A stretch of 8,596 nucleotides of DNA from Methylococcaceae bacterium UBA4132 (GCA_002380945.1 DFWO01000128.1:1-8596); one strand, 5' to 3'. Shown: positions 1 through 6,285, numbered from the stretch's first letter. Numbers and translations: made by a program. The notes: generated by a model from the letters alone, not told the origin.

Positions 1-86
1 GCACGCATCCTGCGTGCCGATTCTAATAATTCGCGAATCAATTCAAATTGTTCTCGACTAAGGTCGCTTGGATATTTTTTTCTCAT
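1..86 (-). CDS. IS5-family transposase, N-terminal fragment cut by window edge
   Basis: Reading the minus strand from the ATG at 86 gives 28 codons that begin MRKKYPSDLSREQFELIREL and continue LESARRMR. This is the characteristic start of transposases of the IS5 superfamily that carry the small N-terminal domain often called DUF4096. These enzymes have a DDE nuclease core and move the insertion sequence by cut and paste, but the catalytic part would lie before position 1 and cannot be assessed. The start codon is 42 bp inside the proposed IS end at 128, a normal leader length for these elements. Whether the rest of the gene is intact is unknown. Family assignment rests on recognition of this short N-terminus. 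Confidence 0.75.
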   Translation of the reverse strand, partial: MRKKYPSDLSREQFELIRELLESARRMR

Positions 87-128
87 CCGCTTATTATCAG
101 GCTTTTAGATGAGATTTTGAACACGTTC
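1..128 (-). mobile_element. Terminal part of an IS5-family insertion sequence
   Basis: The transposase start at 86 is preceded by a short leader that ends at GATTTTGAACACGTTC (113-128), immediately followed by TAA (129-131). Read inward this end starts GAACGTGTTCAAAATC. It agrees at 10 of 16 positions with the ends of the neighbouring element at 132-257, which start GAAGCTGTTTGAAAAG. Several IS5 subgroups (the IS1031 type) duplicate a 3-bp TNA target, and the TAA fits this. The other end of the IS is outside the window, so the boundary at 128 is inferred from similarity, leader length and TAA rather than from a matched pair of inverted repeats. Confidence 0.55.
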
Positions 129-131
129 TAA

Positions 132-257
132 GAAGCTGTTTGAAAAGTATGCCTGAGAACGATGCGATTTCTGGCTTACGATCCAATTTTATAAAAAAGC
201 AGTGTTTTTTATCTTTCAGACCAGAATAAACCTCCAAAAAACTTTTCAAACAGCTTC
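132..257. mobile_element. 126-bp MITE-like element with 17-bp perfect inverted ends
   Basis: GAAGCTGTTTGAAAAGT (132-148) is repeated as its exact reverse complement ACTTTTCAAACAGCTTC (241-257). The unit is flanked on both sides by TAA (129-131 and 258-260), as expected for a TNA target duplication of an IS5-type transposase. The 92 bp between the ends contain no convincing reading frame and no transposase motif. This is the structure of a miniature inverted-repeat transposable element, probably moved in trans by a transposase encoded elsewhere. The IS end directly to its left has related but not identical ends. An alternative is the remains of two IS ends left by a nested insertion, but the perfect ends and matching flanks favour a complete unit. 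Confidence 0.7.
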
Positions 258-260
258 TAA

Positions 261-511
261 GAGATCCTATGCTAAAAAGTGGTTAGTATGTGGGCAGGAT
301 ACAATCTTTACTTGTACCAGTAAAGCCTATATCCCATAGCATCGCTCGTGTATAGCAAACGCAGTATTTGTGATTAAAAAACCGTTCGCACTGAGCTTGT
401 CGAAGTGTGAATGGGTTCGACAAGCTCACCACGAACGGCATCATTTTATTTCGCTTTGGCTATAACACTACTAAAAAGGTTGCTTAACGCAACTCGTCCA
501 GAACGTGTGTA
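261..511. other. Non-coding gap downstream of the fimbrial chaperone gene
   Basis: About 250 bp lie between the MITE-like element and the end of the chaperone gene. I see no plausible gene. The only strong structure is the palindromic repeat at 376-438, listed separately. A small hairpin, CTTTACT (306-312) paired with AGTAAAG (319-325), has no T-run and no assigned role. Confidence 0.6.
376..438 (-). terminator. REP-like palindrome acting as probable terminator of the fimbrial operon
   Basis: Two 23-bp arms, 382-404 and 416-438, are inverted copies with 20 of 23 positions paired and an 11-bp loop. The arms contain GAGCTTGTCGAA and its complement TTCGACAAGCTC, a core I recognise from palindromic repeats dispersed through many proteobacterial genomes. 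On the minus strand the stem is followed directly by TTTTTT (381-376), giving the form of an intrinsic terminator about 75 bp after the chaperone stop codon. It is therefore both a repeat and, probably, the 3' end of the fimbrial transcript. Terminator function is inferred from structure and position. Confidence 0.6.
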
Positions 512-1225
512 TTAAAATACTTGTTCAGTAAATTCCATGCCGACTGATTGACGCACTGTAATAACACCATCTGCACGGGGTAAATCCGTTGTCCACGTCT
601 GTCCTGCATATAAACGTTTAGCTTTTATTTCTTGGCAATTGCTTGTTTTATCAGCATCGCACACTTTAACTTCTCTTAAATCAACATTGGTATTGCCAGC
701 ATTGGTAAAAGTGGCTGTTTTTCCTGAGCGAGTAACTTTTAAATCACCGTGCGGATTGGGCGGACGCACAAAAATTAACATTTCGTAACCAATTAATATT
801 TTTACCCCCGCTGTTTTTTTAGCTTGATCTGCATTGGTATCGGCTAATTCACCTGCTTTTGGAGCGATTTTAACTCGATAGACTAAATCTTTTTCTGTTG
901 CGGTAGTTTGCGCCAAAATACGTAAAATTTTTCGTTCATTGGGTTGTACAATAATTTTACTGGGTGATACCACTAAGCCAGCACTACGCGGGTCAGTTTG
1001 TTCAACTTTGCCAGATTCATCATTTTCAGGATTGGTAATACTAAATACGTTAGTAGAAACATATAAAGTTTCTTTACCGCTATTCCATACTTCAACGTCT
1101 TCACGACTATTACCGCCCGCATCAAAATTGACAATAATTTTATTTAAAACGATATTGGCTTGCGCTGGACTGATAAAGCTAGTTAATAATAAAAAACCAG
1201 ATAGTAATAAGTTATTTCTTTTCAT
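512..1225 (-). CDS. Periplasmic fimbrial chaperone, PapD-like (alternate/alpha type)
   Basis: This 237-residue protein resembles periplasmic pilus chaperones with two immunoglobulin-like domains, which fold fimbrial subunits by donating a beta-strand and deliver them to the usher. A signal peptide is clear, with hydrophobic residues 5-19 and probable cleavage after AQA at 23. The N-terminal domain includes VVSPSKIIVQPNERKILRIL (85-104), the conserved strand pair of PapD-like chaperones, followed by VYRVKIAP (115-122). The probable interdomain strand is at about 141-154, before RPP. The second domain has C189 and C197, likely a disulfide, then RLYAGQTW (204-211), typical of chaperones that serve CS1/CFA-I-like ushers. 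The ATG at 1225 is preceded by AGGA (1235-1232) at 6-bp spacing. It is the last gene of the fimbrial set and lies 54 bp after the second subunit. In the canonical CFA/I operon the chaperone gene comes first. Confidence 0.85.
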   Translation of the reverse strand: MKRNNLLLSGFLLLTSFISPAQANIVLNKIIVNFDAGGNSREDVEVWNSGKETLYVSTNVFSITNPENDESGKVEQTDPRSAGLVVSPSKIIVQPNERKILRILAQTTATEKDLVYRVKIAPKAGELADTNADQAKKTAGVKILIGYEMLIFVRPPNPHGDLKVTRSGKTATFTNAGNTNVDLREVKVCDADKTSNCQEIKAKRLYAGQTWTTDLPRADGVITVRQSVGMEFTEQVF

Positions 1226-1279
1226 GCTATATCCTAAGTTTGCTTGAAATCACTATCGAGTAGGATAGCATTATTTGTG

Positions 1280-1843
1280 TTATTTTGCCTTGACCGTGAT
1301 GTGGACAGTATCGGTATAAAGCCCAGTTGACATGCTATTGTAGGAGGCATTTCTAACCGTAACGGTAATCGTAGCATTTGTTCCCCCCGTTGCCTGACAG
1401 CTTGCTGATGCCCTGTTATTGCTGTTAATTGTTTGCGCCGTATCGCTGTTGCGGAGAAAAGTGGCATCCGCAGTCCCATTTTTACCGTCATCCCAGGTCA
1501 GTTCGTAAGGTACTGTTTTATTGGAATTGGTTGTATTAACCAGTTTAAAATTACCTGTCGGACTACTTTGACTGTCCATATCAATGGTATATTGAGCGGT
1601 AGTTGCATAATAGCAAACATTATCACTTGCAGTTCTATCGCCTGAAGATCCAGGATTAGAAATAACGATTGAATTCAAATTAGAAATCCGCACTGCATCG
1701 CCTTTAGCCACATTAATATCAAAACTGCCTTGAGAATTGAAACTCGCTGTGCCTTTATTACCAATAACTAAATTACCGTTCACTGTCGCGGCTAACGCAT
1801 TACTGGCTATTATTAACAGTGCTAAAATATAAAATCCGCGCAT
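1280..1843 (-). CDS. Second fimbrial subunit, paralogue of the upstream subunit
   Basis: The 187-residue product starts at the ATG at 1843, preceded by GGAG (1855-1852) at 8-bp spacing. A longer in-frame start at 1870 would lie in the terminator and lacks a signal-peptide-like N-terminus, so I reject it. Residues 1-18 are a signal peptide ending in ALA before ATVNG. The mature protein is rich in Asn, Thr and Ser, as many beta-sandwich pilins are. It shares with the subunit encoded at 1927-2514 the blocks QGSFDINV (38-45), NSIVIS (57-62), VCYYATT (76-82) and the terminal GLYTDTV (174-180). C77 and C149 are at matching places and probably form a disulfide. It may be a minor, adaptor or tip subunit because it sits after a terminator. 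The fimbrial role is inferred from fold-like composition and context; no named family is certain. Confidence 0.75.
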   Translation of the reverse strand: MRGFYILALLIIASNALAATVNGNLVIGNKGTASFNSQGSFDINVAKGDAVRISNLNSIVISNPGSSGDRTASDNVCYYATTAQYTIDMDSQSSPTGNFKLVNTTNSNKTVPYELTWDDGKNGTADATFLRNSDTAQTINSNNRASASCQATGGTNATITVTVRNASYNSMSTGLYTDTVHITVKAK

Positions 1844-1868
1844 AATTACATCTCCGATAGCTTTAAAC

Positions 1869-1895
1869 AAAAAAGCCTCGTGTCACACGAGGCTT
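1869..1895 (-). terminator. Intrinsic terminator between the two fimbrial subunit genes
   Basis: On the minus strand AAGCCTCGTGT and ACACGAGGCTT form a perfect inverted repeat (1895-1873). Realistically it is an 8-9 bp GC-rich stem around a small loop, followed by a run of T (1874-1869). It begins 31 bp after the stop codon of the first subunit and lies upstream of the ribosome-binding site of the second. If it terminates only partly, it would make the first subunit far more abundant than the second subunit and the chaperone. Full termination would require a separate promoter for the last two genes in a gap of about 25 bp, which seems unlikely. Confidence 0.85.
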
Positions 1896-1926
1896 CTCTG
1901 AATTTAAGACTATAAACCTTCGCGTT

Positions 1927-2514
1927 TTATATGCCGACTATCGTAATATTGACAGTATCAGTGTACAAACCTGTTGGGGCAGCGTTGAAAACAGCGGTTG
2001 GAATAGTTACGGCAATTGTTGCATTGCTGGCACCGCCACAATTTGCAGAAGTTTTGTTATCACTGGTTAGACTAGCTGTAGCGACATTATCATTAAGCGA
2101 ACCACCTGCTGCTGCTCCCCAACTCGCTGTCTGGGCATCGCCTGTTGTCTCAGTCCACGTTAACATATAACTCATTGGATTCGTACCGCTAGCTAATCTA
2201 ATATCCCCAGCCTCAGTTAGCGGACTGCTTGAATCCATTCTAACGGTATAATTGTTAGTAGTCGCGTAGTAACAAACGCTATCACTAGCTGTGACGGGGA
2301 CAGTCGCAACTCCAGCTTGCGTAATCACAATAGAGTTCAAACCGCTAATCTGTACAGAATCTTCTTTGGTTACGTTAATATCAAAACTACCCTGAGAACC
2401 TGTAGATGTAGCCGTCGTACCTGTTACTAATGAACCATCCACTGTTGCAGCCATTACACTGCCGGCACTAGCAACTAATCCAGCTACAACCAAACTTTTT
2501 AATAATTTTTTCAT
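1927..2514 (-). CDS. Fimbrial subunit, probable major pilin
   Basis: The 195-residue protein starts at the ATG at 2514, with AAAGGTG (2527-2521) 6 bp upstream. An in-frame GTG at 2523 overlaps that ribosome-binding site and is not preferred. A classical signal peptide covers residues 1-22 (MKKLLK, a hydrophobic core, then VMA before ATVDG). The mature part is rich in Thr, Ser, Ala and Gly. C81 (in SVCYYATT) and C159 (SANCGG) are placed for one disulfide, and the C-terminal strand GLYTDTVNITI (182-192) resembles the last strand of beta-sandwich pilins. It is about the usual pilin length. It is followed by a strong terminator, which suggests it is the most highly expressed member. The shape recalls subunits loosely annotated as spore-coat-U-like, but CFA/I-type major pilins usually lack cysteine, so the family is uncertain. 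Confidence 0.78.
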   Translation of the reverse strand: MKKLLKSLVVAGLVASAGSVMAATVDGSLVTGTTATSTGSQGSFDINVTKEDSVQISGLNSIVITQAGVATVPVTASDSVCYYATTNNYTVRMDSSSPLTEAGDIRLASGTNPMSYMLTWTETTGDAQTASWGAAAGGSLNDNVATASLTSDNKTSANCGGASNATIAVTIPTAVFNAAPTGLYTDTVNITIVGI

Positions 2515-2964
2515 GATAATCACCTTTGTATATATTTATCGAAATCACTCAATGCGATTCCATTTATTTTCTTAATTGCTTTTTTGCGGCTGATAATAAA
2601 CATCTATTTAACAGGATATATGCTACTGCGTAATAATCATTTATGCCTATCTAGTGAAAAGCACATACTATGCCAAGTTTTGTGTCGGTGCATTTTTAGT
2701 TACTGATGTTACGCACCTATAACGAAAAAACAATGAGTTACAAAATTTTCAATTTGCTACAGCTATTGATTCTTCTGAGAGCCTATGTAACATCAGTTAA
2801 TTATATTTTAGGGTAATTCACACTCTATACGCCCTATTCTCTTCATTTTAAGCATAATAGTGACGATTTTTGTCAGCCGATTGTTTTTTTTGTCATCATG
2901 TACCAAATATTAGTCATGCAGAAATTACCCAAAAATTTCACCTACATAGCTATATGAATGCCAT
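2515..2964. other. 450-bp AT-rich gap between usher and first subunit genes
   Basis: No gene-sized frame is visible. The gap should hold the promoter of the subunit genes, since the strongly translated subunit is unlikely to depend only on usher read-through, but I cannot name a convincing -35/-10 pair. A possible MITE-like unit occupies 2700-2799. Near 2861-2915 there are short AT-rich stretches with TTTTTGTCA twice (2867-2875 and 2887-2895). No intrinsic terminator is seen after the usher stop. Confidence 0.5.
2700..2799. mobile_element. Possible 94-bp MITE-like unit flanked by TTA
   Basis: CTGATGTTAC (2703-2712) recurs as its reverse complement GTAACATCAG (2787-2796). The pair is flanked by TTA on both sides (2700-2702 and 2797-2799), again a TNA-type duplication. 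The ends are only 10 bp and the interior shows no further pairing, so a chance inverted repeat is not excluded. The unit lies about 186 bp upstream of the first subunit start. Its ends differ from those of the element at 132-257. Confidence 0.35.
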
Positions 2965-5511
2965 CTATTTACAAAGCAATTTTTCCAGCACTACTATACC
3001 GTTTTTAGGTTGTAAATCGGGTGGGACTTCAATCTGACAAGCGGGTTCAGTTTTGGGTTTCAGCATTAGCTTATTTTCAGTCGATACGTCCGCTTGTAGC
3101 AAGCCTTGATCATCGGTAGAAGCAGGTTCAAAAGCACCTTCGAGTTTTGCATTTTTCACCAAACTGCCATCGGGACGCATGACTAACGCAATGACAGTAA
3201 ATGTCTGATCTACTTTCCACACCAGCCGTGCTACAGTAGCAGGATAGAGGGTGATGTTATAAATCTTATCTTCGTAGTGAGCAAACGTGGTTTTATGAGG
3301 GGCGATACGAATTTGATAGGTTTCATAAGGTTCTAAAGCAGTGATATTATTAGCACCAACGTAGGCATTGGCAATTTTATTCTCACTACCAGGTAGCTTT
3401 GCCATTCGACTGGCTAACACATCAAACCCAGCACCTTTAGGTGAGCCGAGTAAATCGACCATTATCGCACTTTCGCCAATTTGCGAACCGCCGAAACTCA
3501 TGCCCTCTTCATCGCCAATGACATTGCTGACAAATTGCGCCCCATAACTGGTCGTAGCTTTGCCTTGATTGGGTAACAGATGTTCTGCAAAACCACTCGC
3601 CCCCCAAGAAATGTCCCGATACTCACCTGTTAAACGAATAGCTTGGCTATCCATCAAGCTACGCCAATTTAAAGCAACTTGTTTATTAACAAATCCTTGT
3701 TGGTTATCTTGCCAATTAATATTTAAATTATTATTAAATCCTATGCGCTGACTTTCTTGTGTAGATTGATAGTCCGCCTGTGCCTGATTAGAATTAGCAT
3801 TTAAATTATTATTATTAAATCCTGTGCGCTGATTTTCTTGTACAGGTTGATAGCTCGCCTGTGCCTGATTAGAAATACTTAAGCCATTACGGGTATTTTG
3901 TTGTAAACGTAACGTAAACATACCCAATTGATCTTGAGAATTTAACGCATAAGATAAGTTTACATCGGCACGAAAACCCTGATATTGAAACAAAGGTGCT
4001 GTCACAAATGGATTAATCGTATATTGGCTAGACTTAATATTATTAACTGAATTATTTTCACGCCATTGCGAGCGAATATTAACGCTAATACCATGAGGAA
4101 AAATATAACCCATAGACATATCGGCTTGAGTAAATGGATTAAAAGATAAACTATCTTCTTGTAGTAGTGCAGAATTATTTTGCCAAGATTTATGTAAATT
4201 AACCGTAGAATTAAAATTATCAAATTGTAAATTAGTTCTAAACTCAGCACCATAACCCGTATTACTGGCTAAACCTGCTAAACGTAAATTAATATGACTG
4301 TAAAGAAAAGAAAAACCCAACGTGCCGAATCCTTCCTTATTGCTATACAAAAGATCAGTATCATAGCCAAAATAATCATTTAATCGGCGGGCAGTGGCTA
4401 AATGTAATAAAGGAACGGTGGTATATTGCGGAATTGGCGATAAATTATTAACTACTTTTTTTCTAACCCCCAATTCTGCAACATAAATTGGATTATTTAA
4501 TGGTGGCATCATCATAGATTTACTAAAGAAATAATGCTCAGCTCGGCTACTGCCCGAATCCTCTTCAATGACAATATCGACATTATAAGCACCATCTGGA
4601 AAATAACTGGTATCAATCGTTTGATTGCCAACTTCTAATCGTTGGCTAGACAATAACTGATTATCACGAAACGTTTTTACTAAAGCGCGTTGCGGTAAAA
4701 ATACTACCAACTCATTACCAAAAGCCGTGCGCAAATCAGTACGTTGTTTAAAAGAAGTAGCAACTCGCACACCTAAAACTTCTTGCTGACCTAATAAGCT
4801 AGTTGCTTGACTGCGAAACATACCCAATAAAGCATCGGTATCACGCCATTCTGTTTCTATGGCAGCCGAATTCATTTGAAAGCCTTTTTCAGTCGCATAG
4901 AGGTTATAACGTAATCGCGTTAAATAATAACTAAGAATACCTCTAGTGCGAATATTAAAATTGAGCGTTTGATTAGAACTCGCAAATCCACCTGCTAAAT
5001 TTTGAATAAACGAAAATTCTTTGGTTTCAGGAAAAGGGATATAAGGATTATCGCTTAAATGAATAACTTCTAAAGAAGTAGGATTAACAAATAACACTAC
5101 TTTAAAACGACCTGCATCAAAAATAATACCTGCTACAGTTGGTTTAAGCTGCCCACAACCTTGGGGTTGATTAGGCTTTTGGCAAATTAAAGCGGGGTTC
5201 TGCTCTAAATTACCTGTCAATGCTTTTAAAATGGCATTTTCTTCTGATTTTTTTAAATCGGGAATCGCTTTAACAACTGTCAGTGGCGTTTTAAATTCAA
5301 ACTGAGTCGGCGAAAAAGTAGCCATTGCATCAGCAATTTTTTTATCACCAAAATACACATCAACCGAACTTTCTTGTACCGCGCTTAAATCTTCAAAACC
5401 TACTGGCGGCTTATCAGAGGCTTTCAAAATTAATTCATCTGCAAAAACACAGCCCGTAAAAAAACAAAGTAACCAAAAAGCATAGTTTTTTTTAAACACG
5501 CGGCACGTCAA
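2965..5511 (-). CDS. Outer-membrane fimbrial usher, TcfC/CooC type
   Basis: The 848-residue protein resembles ushers of the CS1/CFA-I (alternate, alpha) pathway, which accept chaperone-subunit complexes and thread the fibre through a beta-barrel. The N-terminus has a signal peptide ending near VFA (24). The periplasmic E-set-like domain includes PPVGFEDL (35-42), VDVYFG (50-55), a likely C110-C119 disulfide and GIIFDAGRFKVVLFVNP (128-144), the hallmark of TcfC-like ushers. A long middle region of alternating beta-strands forms the barrel. The C-terminal domain (about 755-848) matches the CS1-pilus C-terminal type, with MRPDGSLVKNAKLEG (778-792), STDDQG (798-803), C825 and C847. A tandem duplication occupies residues 545-597. 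No ATG is available: the frame starts with TTG (5511) or GTG (5499), neither with a good ribosome-binding site. The GTG would put MFKKNY directly before the hydrophobic stretch. It lies 129 bp after bamE. Confidence 0.88.
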   Translation of the reverse strand: MTCRVFKKNYAFWLLCFFTGCVFADELILKASDKPPVGFEDLSAVQESSVDVYFGDKKIADAMATFSPTQFEFKTPLTVVKAIPDLKKSEENAILKALTGNLEQNPALICQKPNQPQGCGQLKPTVAGIIFDAGRFKVVLFVNPTSLEVIHLSDNPYIPFPETKEFSFIQNLAGGFASSNQTLNFNIRTRGILSYYLTRLRYNLYATEKGFQMNSAAIETEWRDTDALLGMFRSQATSLLGQQEVLGVRVATSFKQRTDLRTAFGNELVVFLPQRALVKTFRDNQLLSSQRLEVGNQTIDTSYFPDGAYNVDIVIEEDSGSSRAEHYFFSKSMMMPPLNNPIYVAELGVRKKVVNNLSPIPQYTTVPLLHLATARRLNDYFGYDTDLLYSNKEGFGTLGFSFLYSHINLRLAGLASNTGYGAEFRTNLQFDNFNSTVNLHKSWQNNSALLQEDSLSFNPFTQADMSMGYIFPHGISVNIRSQWRENNSVNNIKSSQYTINPFVTAPLFQYQGFRADVNLSYALNSQDQLGMFTLRLQQNTRNGLSISNQAQASYQPVQENQRTGFNNNNLNANSNQAQADYQSTQESQRIGFNNNLNINWQDNQQGFVNKQVALNWRSLMDSQAIRLTGEYRDISWGASGFAEHLLPNQGKATTSYGAQFVSNVIGDEEGMSFGGSQIGESAIMVDLLGSPKGAGFDVLASRMAKLPGSENKIANAYVGANNITALEPYETYQIRIAPHKTTFAHYEDKIYNITLYPATVARLVWKVDQTFTVIALVMRPDGSLVKNAKLEGAFEPASTDDQGLLQADVSTENKLMLKPKTEPACQIEVPPDLQPKNGIVVLEKLLCK
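3721..3879. repeat. Tandem duplication inside the usher barrel, two units of 78 and 81 bp
   Basis: Unit 1 (3721-3798) and unit 2 (3799-3879) are roughly 90 percent identical by eye. They differ mainly by scattered substitutions and one extra ATT triplet in unit 2. They encode consecutive 26-27 residue segments: NQAQASYQPVQENQRTGFN followed by an Asn-rich stretch, and NQAQADYQSTQESQRIGFN followed by the same. The frame is kept. The duplicated segment is long enough for two beta-strands with a turn, and the Asn-rich part looks like a loop. Confidence 0.85.
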
Positions 5512-5583
5512 TTTCAGATTACTAGCAAAAATTAATAAATAGGTTAGGTAATATTTCGTGTCGGTAATCGTTGTTTTTACCCT

Positions 5584-5611
5584 GTTGTAGACACTATCCG
5601 CACGGCATCAA
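5584..5611 (-). promoter_or_regulatory. Possible promoter for the usher gene
   Basis: On the minus strand TTGATG (5611-5606) and TACAAC (5589-5584) are separated by 16 bp, each matching 4 of 6 consensus bases for the housekeeping sigma factor. They lie in the 129-bp gap between bamE and the usher. A 10-bp perfect palindrome, ATGAATTCAT (5611-5620), touches the -35 element. The match is weak and read-through from bamE is an alternative. Confidence 0.25.
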
Positions 5612-5640
5612 TGAATTCATGCCTACATATACAGCAATCT

Positions 5641-6159
5641 TTACAAAGGCAAATCTACTTGCGTTTTTGGCTCTTTTTTGGGTTCGGTATTTGTAGTATC
5701 GCTACCATCAAAACCAAATAATCCTGTAATCATTTCCCATAGCGTGTGTTCAACTTCGCGCTTAGGCAAATCGACTGTTTGTTCTTCTGTGGGTTTAACA
5801 ACAGGCAGATTGCTGGGTTTAAAATCGCCATACATACCGACTAATCGGTCTGTGCCATCTTTGGTTTTAAACACTAAAAAGGCTTTCTTCTCTACTGCTT
5901 CTTCGCCACTAGGCTTAACGGAATAGACATAATCCCAACGATTTTTGTGAAAATAATCAACCAGCATCGGTGAACCCATGATGTACAGCACTTGCCGTTT
6001 ATCCATATTGGGTCTTAGTTGATTAATCATGTTTTGGTCAACAATATTGCCTTGTTGAATTTCTAAGGTATAAACGCCTGGTAAGTTATTTAAAACAGTA
6101 GAACAGGACGTTAGTGATAGGCTTGCCAATAGGCTTAAAGAAAAAAGCGATTTTCTCAT
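5641..6159 (-). CDS. bamE: BamE (SmpA/OmlA) outer-membrane assembly lipoprotein
   Basis: BamE is a small lipoprotein of the BAM complex, which folds beta-barrel proteins into the outer membrane. The 172-residue protein begins with a lipoprotein signal peptide whose lipobox is LTSC, with C19 as the lipidated residue. The conserved BamE core follows: IQQGN (34-38), RPNMDKRQVLYIMGSP (49-64), DYF (68-70) and RWDYVY (74-79). Residues from about 113 on form a polar, Lys/Pro/Thr-rich tail absent from the 113-residue E. coli protein; longer tails occur in other gammaproteobacterial homologues. It is divergent from fur with 126 bp between the start codons, a common arrangement in gammaproteobacteria. 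A possible -10, TATGAT (6195-6190), lies upstream without a good -35. Confidence 0.95.
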   Translation of the reverse strand: MRKSLFSLSLLASLSLTSCSTVLNNLPGVYTLEIQQGNIVDQNMINQLRPNMDKRQVLYIMGSPMLVDYFHKNRWDYVYSVKPSGEEAVEKKAFLVFKTKDGTDRLVGMYGDFKPSNLPVVKPTEEQTVDLPKREVEHTLWEMITGLFGFDGSDTTNTEPKKEPKTQVDLPL

Positions 6160-6229
6160 CAGATAGTGCGAAAGGATTAAAAAGTTAAAATCATACAGGA
6201 TGTTAAAAGATTATCCTATAAAACTGTCA

Positions 6230-6238
6230 TGCTACAAT
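6230..6238 (+). promoter_or_regulatory. Extended -10 promoter element for fur
   Basis: TGCTACAAT (6230-6238) has the TGn extension and a 5-of-6 match to TATAAT, located 47 bp before the fur start codon. The region 17 bp upstream (ATTATC, 6210-6215) is a poor -35, as is usual for extended -10 promoters. I see no convincing Fur box in the bamE/fur gap. Confidence 0.5.
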
Positions 6239-6285
6239 GCGCATAACATAATACAATCCGCCCACGGCGATTTAATAGGAGATGG

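Noticed and set aside
306..325. Small hairpin CTTTACT/AGTAAAG
   Set aside because: The 7-bp stem is AT-rich with no T-run and no gene close enough to give it a role.
1844..1870. Longer start for the second subunit at 1870
   Set aside because: It begins in the terminator T-run, adds residues that spoil the signal peptide, and the ATG at 1843 has a good GGAG.
2811..2930. Inverted repeat GGGTAATT (2811-2818) and AATTACCC (2923-2930)
   Set aside because: Eight bases over more than 100 bp of AT-rich DNA is expected by chance, and the flanks show no duplication.
4002..4253. An 83-codon frame on the minus strand and similar short frames overlapping the usher, subunits, BamE and LolC
   Set aside because: They lie wholly inside well-supported genes in another frame, show only hydrophobic low-complexity translations from AT-rich DNA, and have no ribosome-binding site or motif.
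6160..6285. Fur box for autoregulation in the bamE/fur gap
   Set aside because: No stretch close to the GATAATGATAATCATTATC consensus or to repeated NATWAT hexamers in the right arrangement was found by eye.
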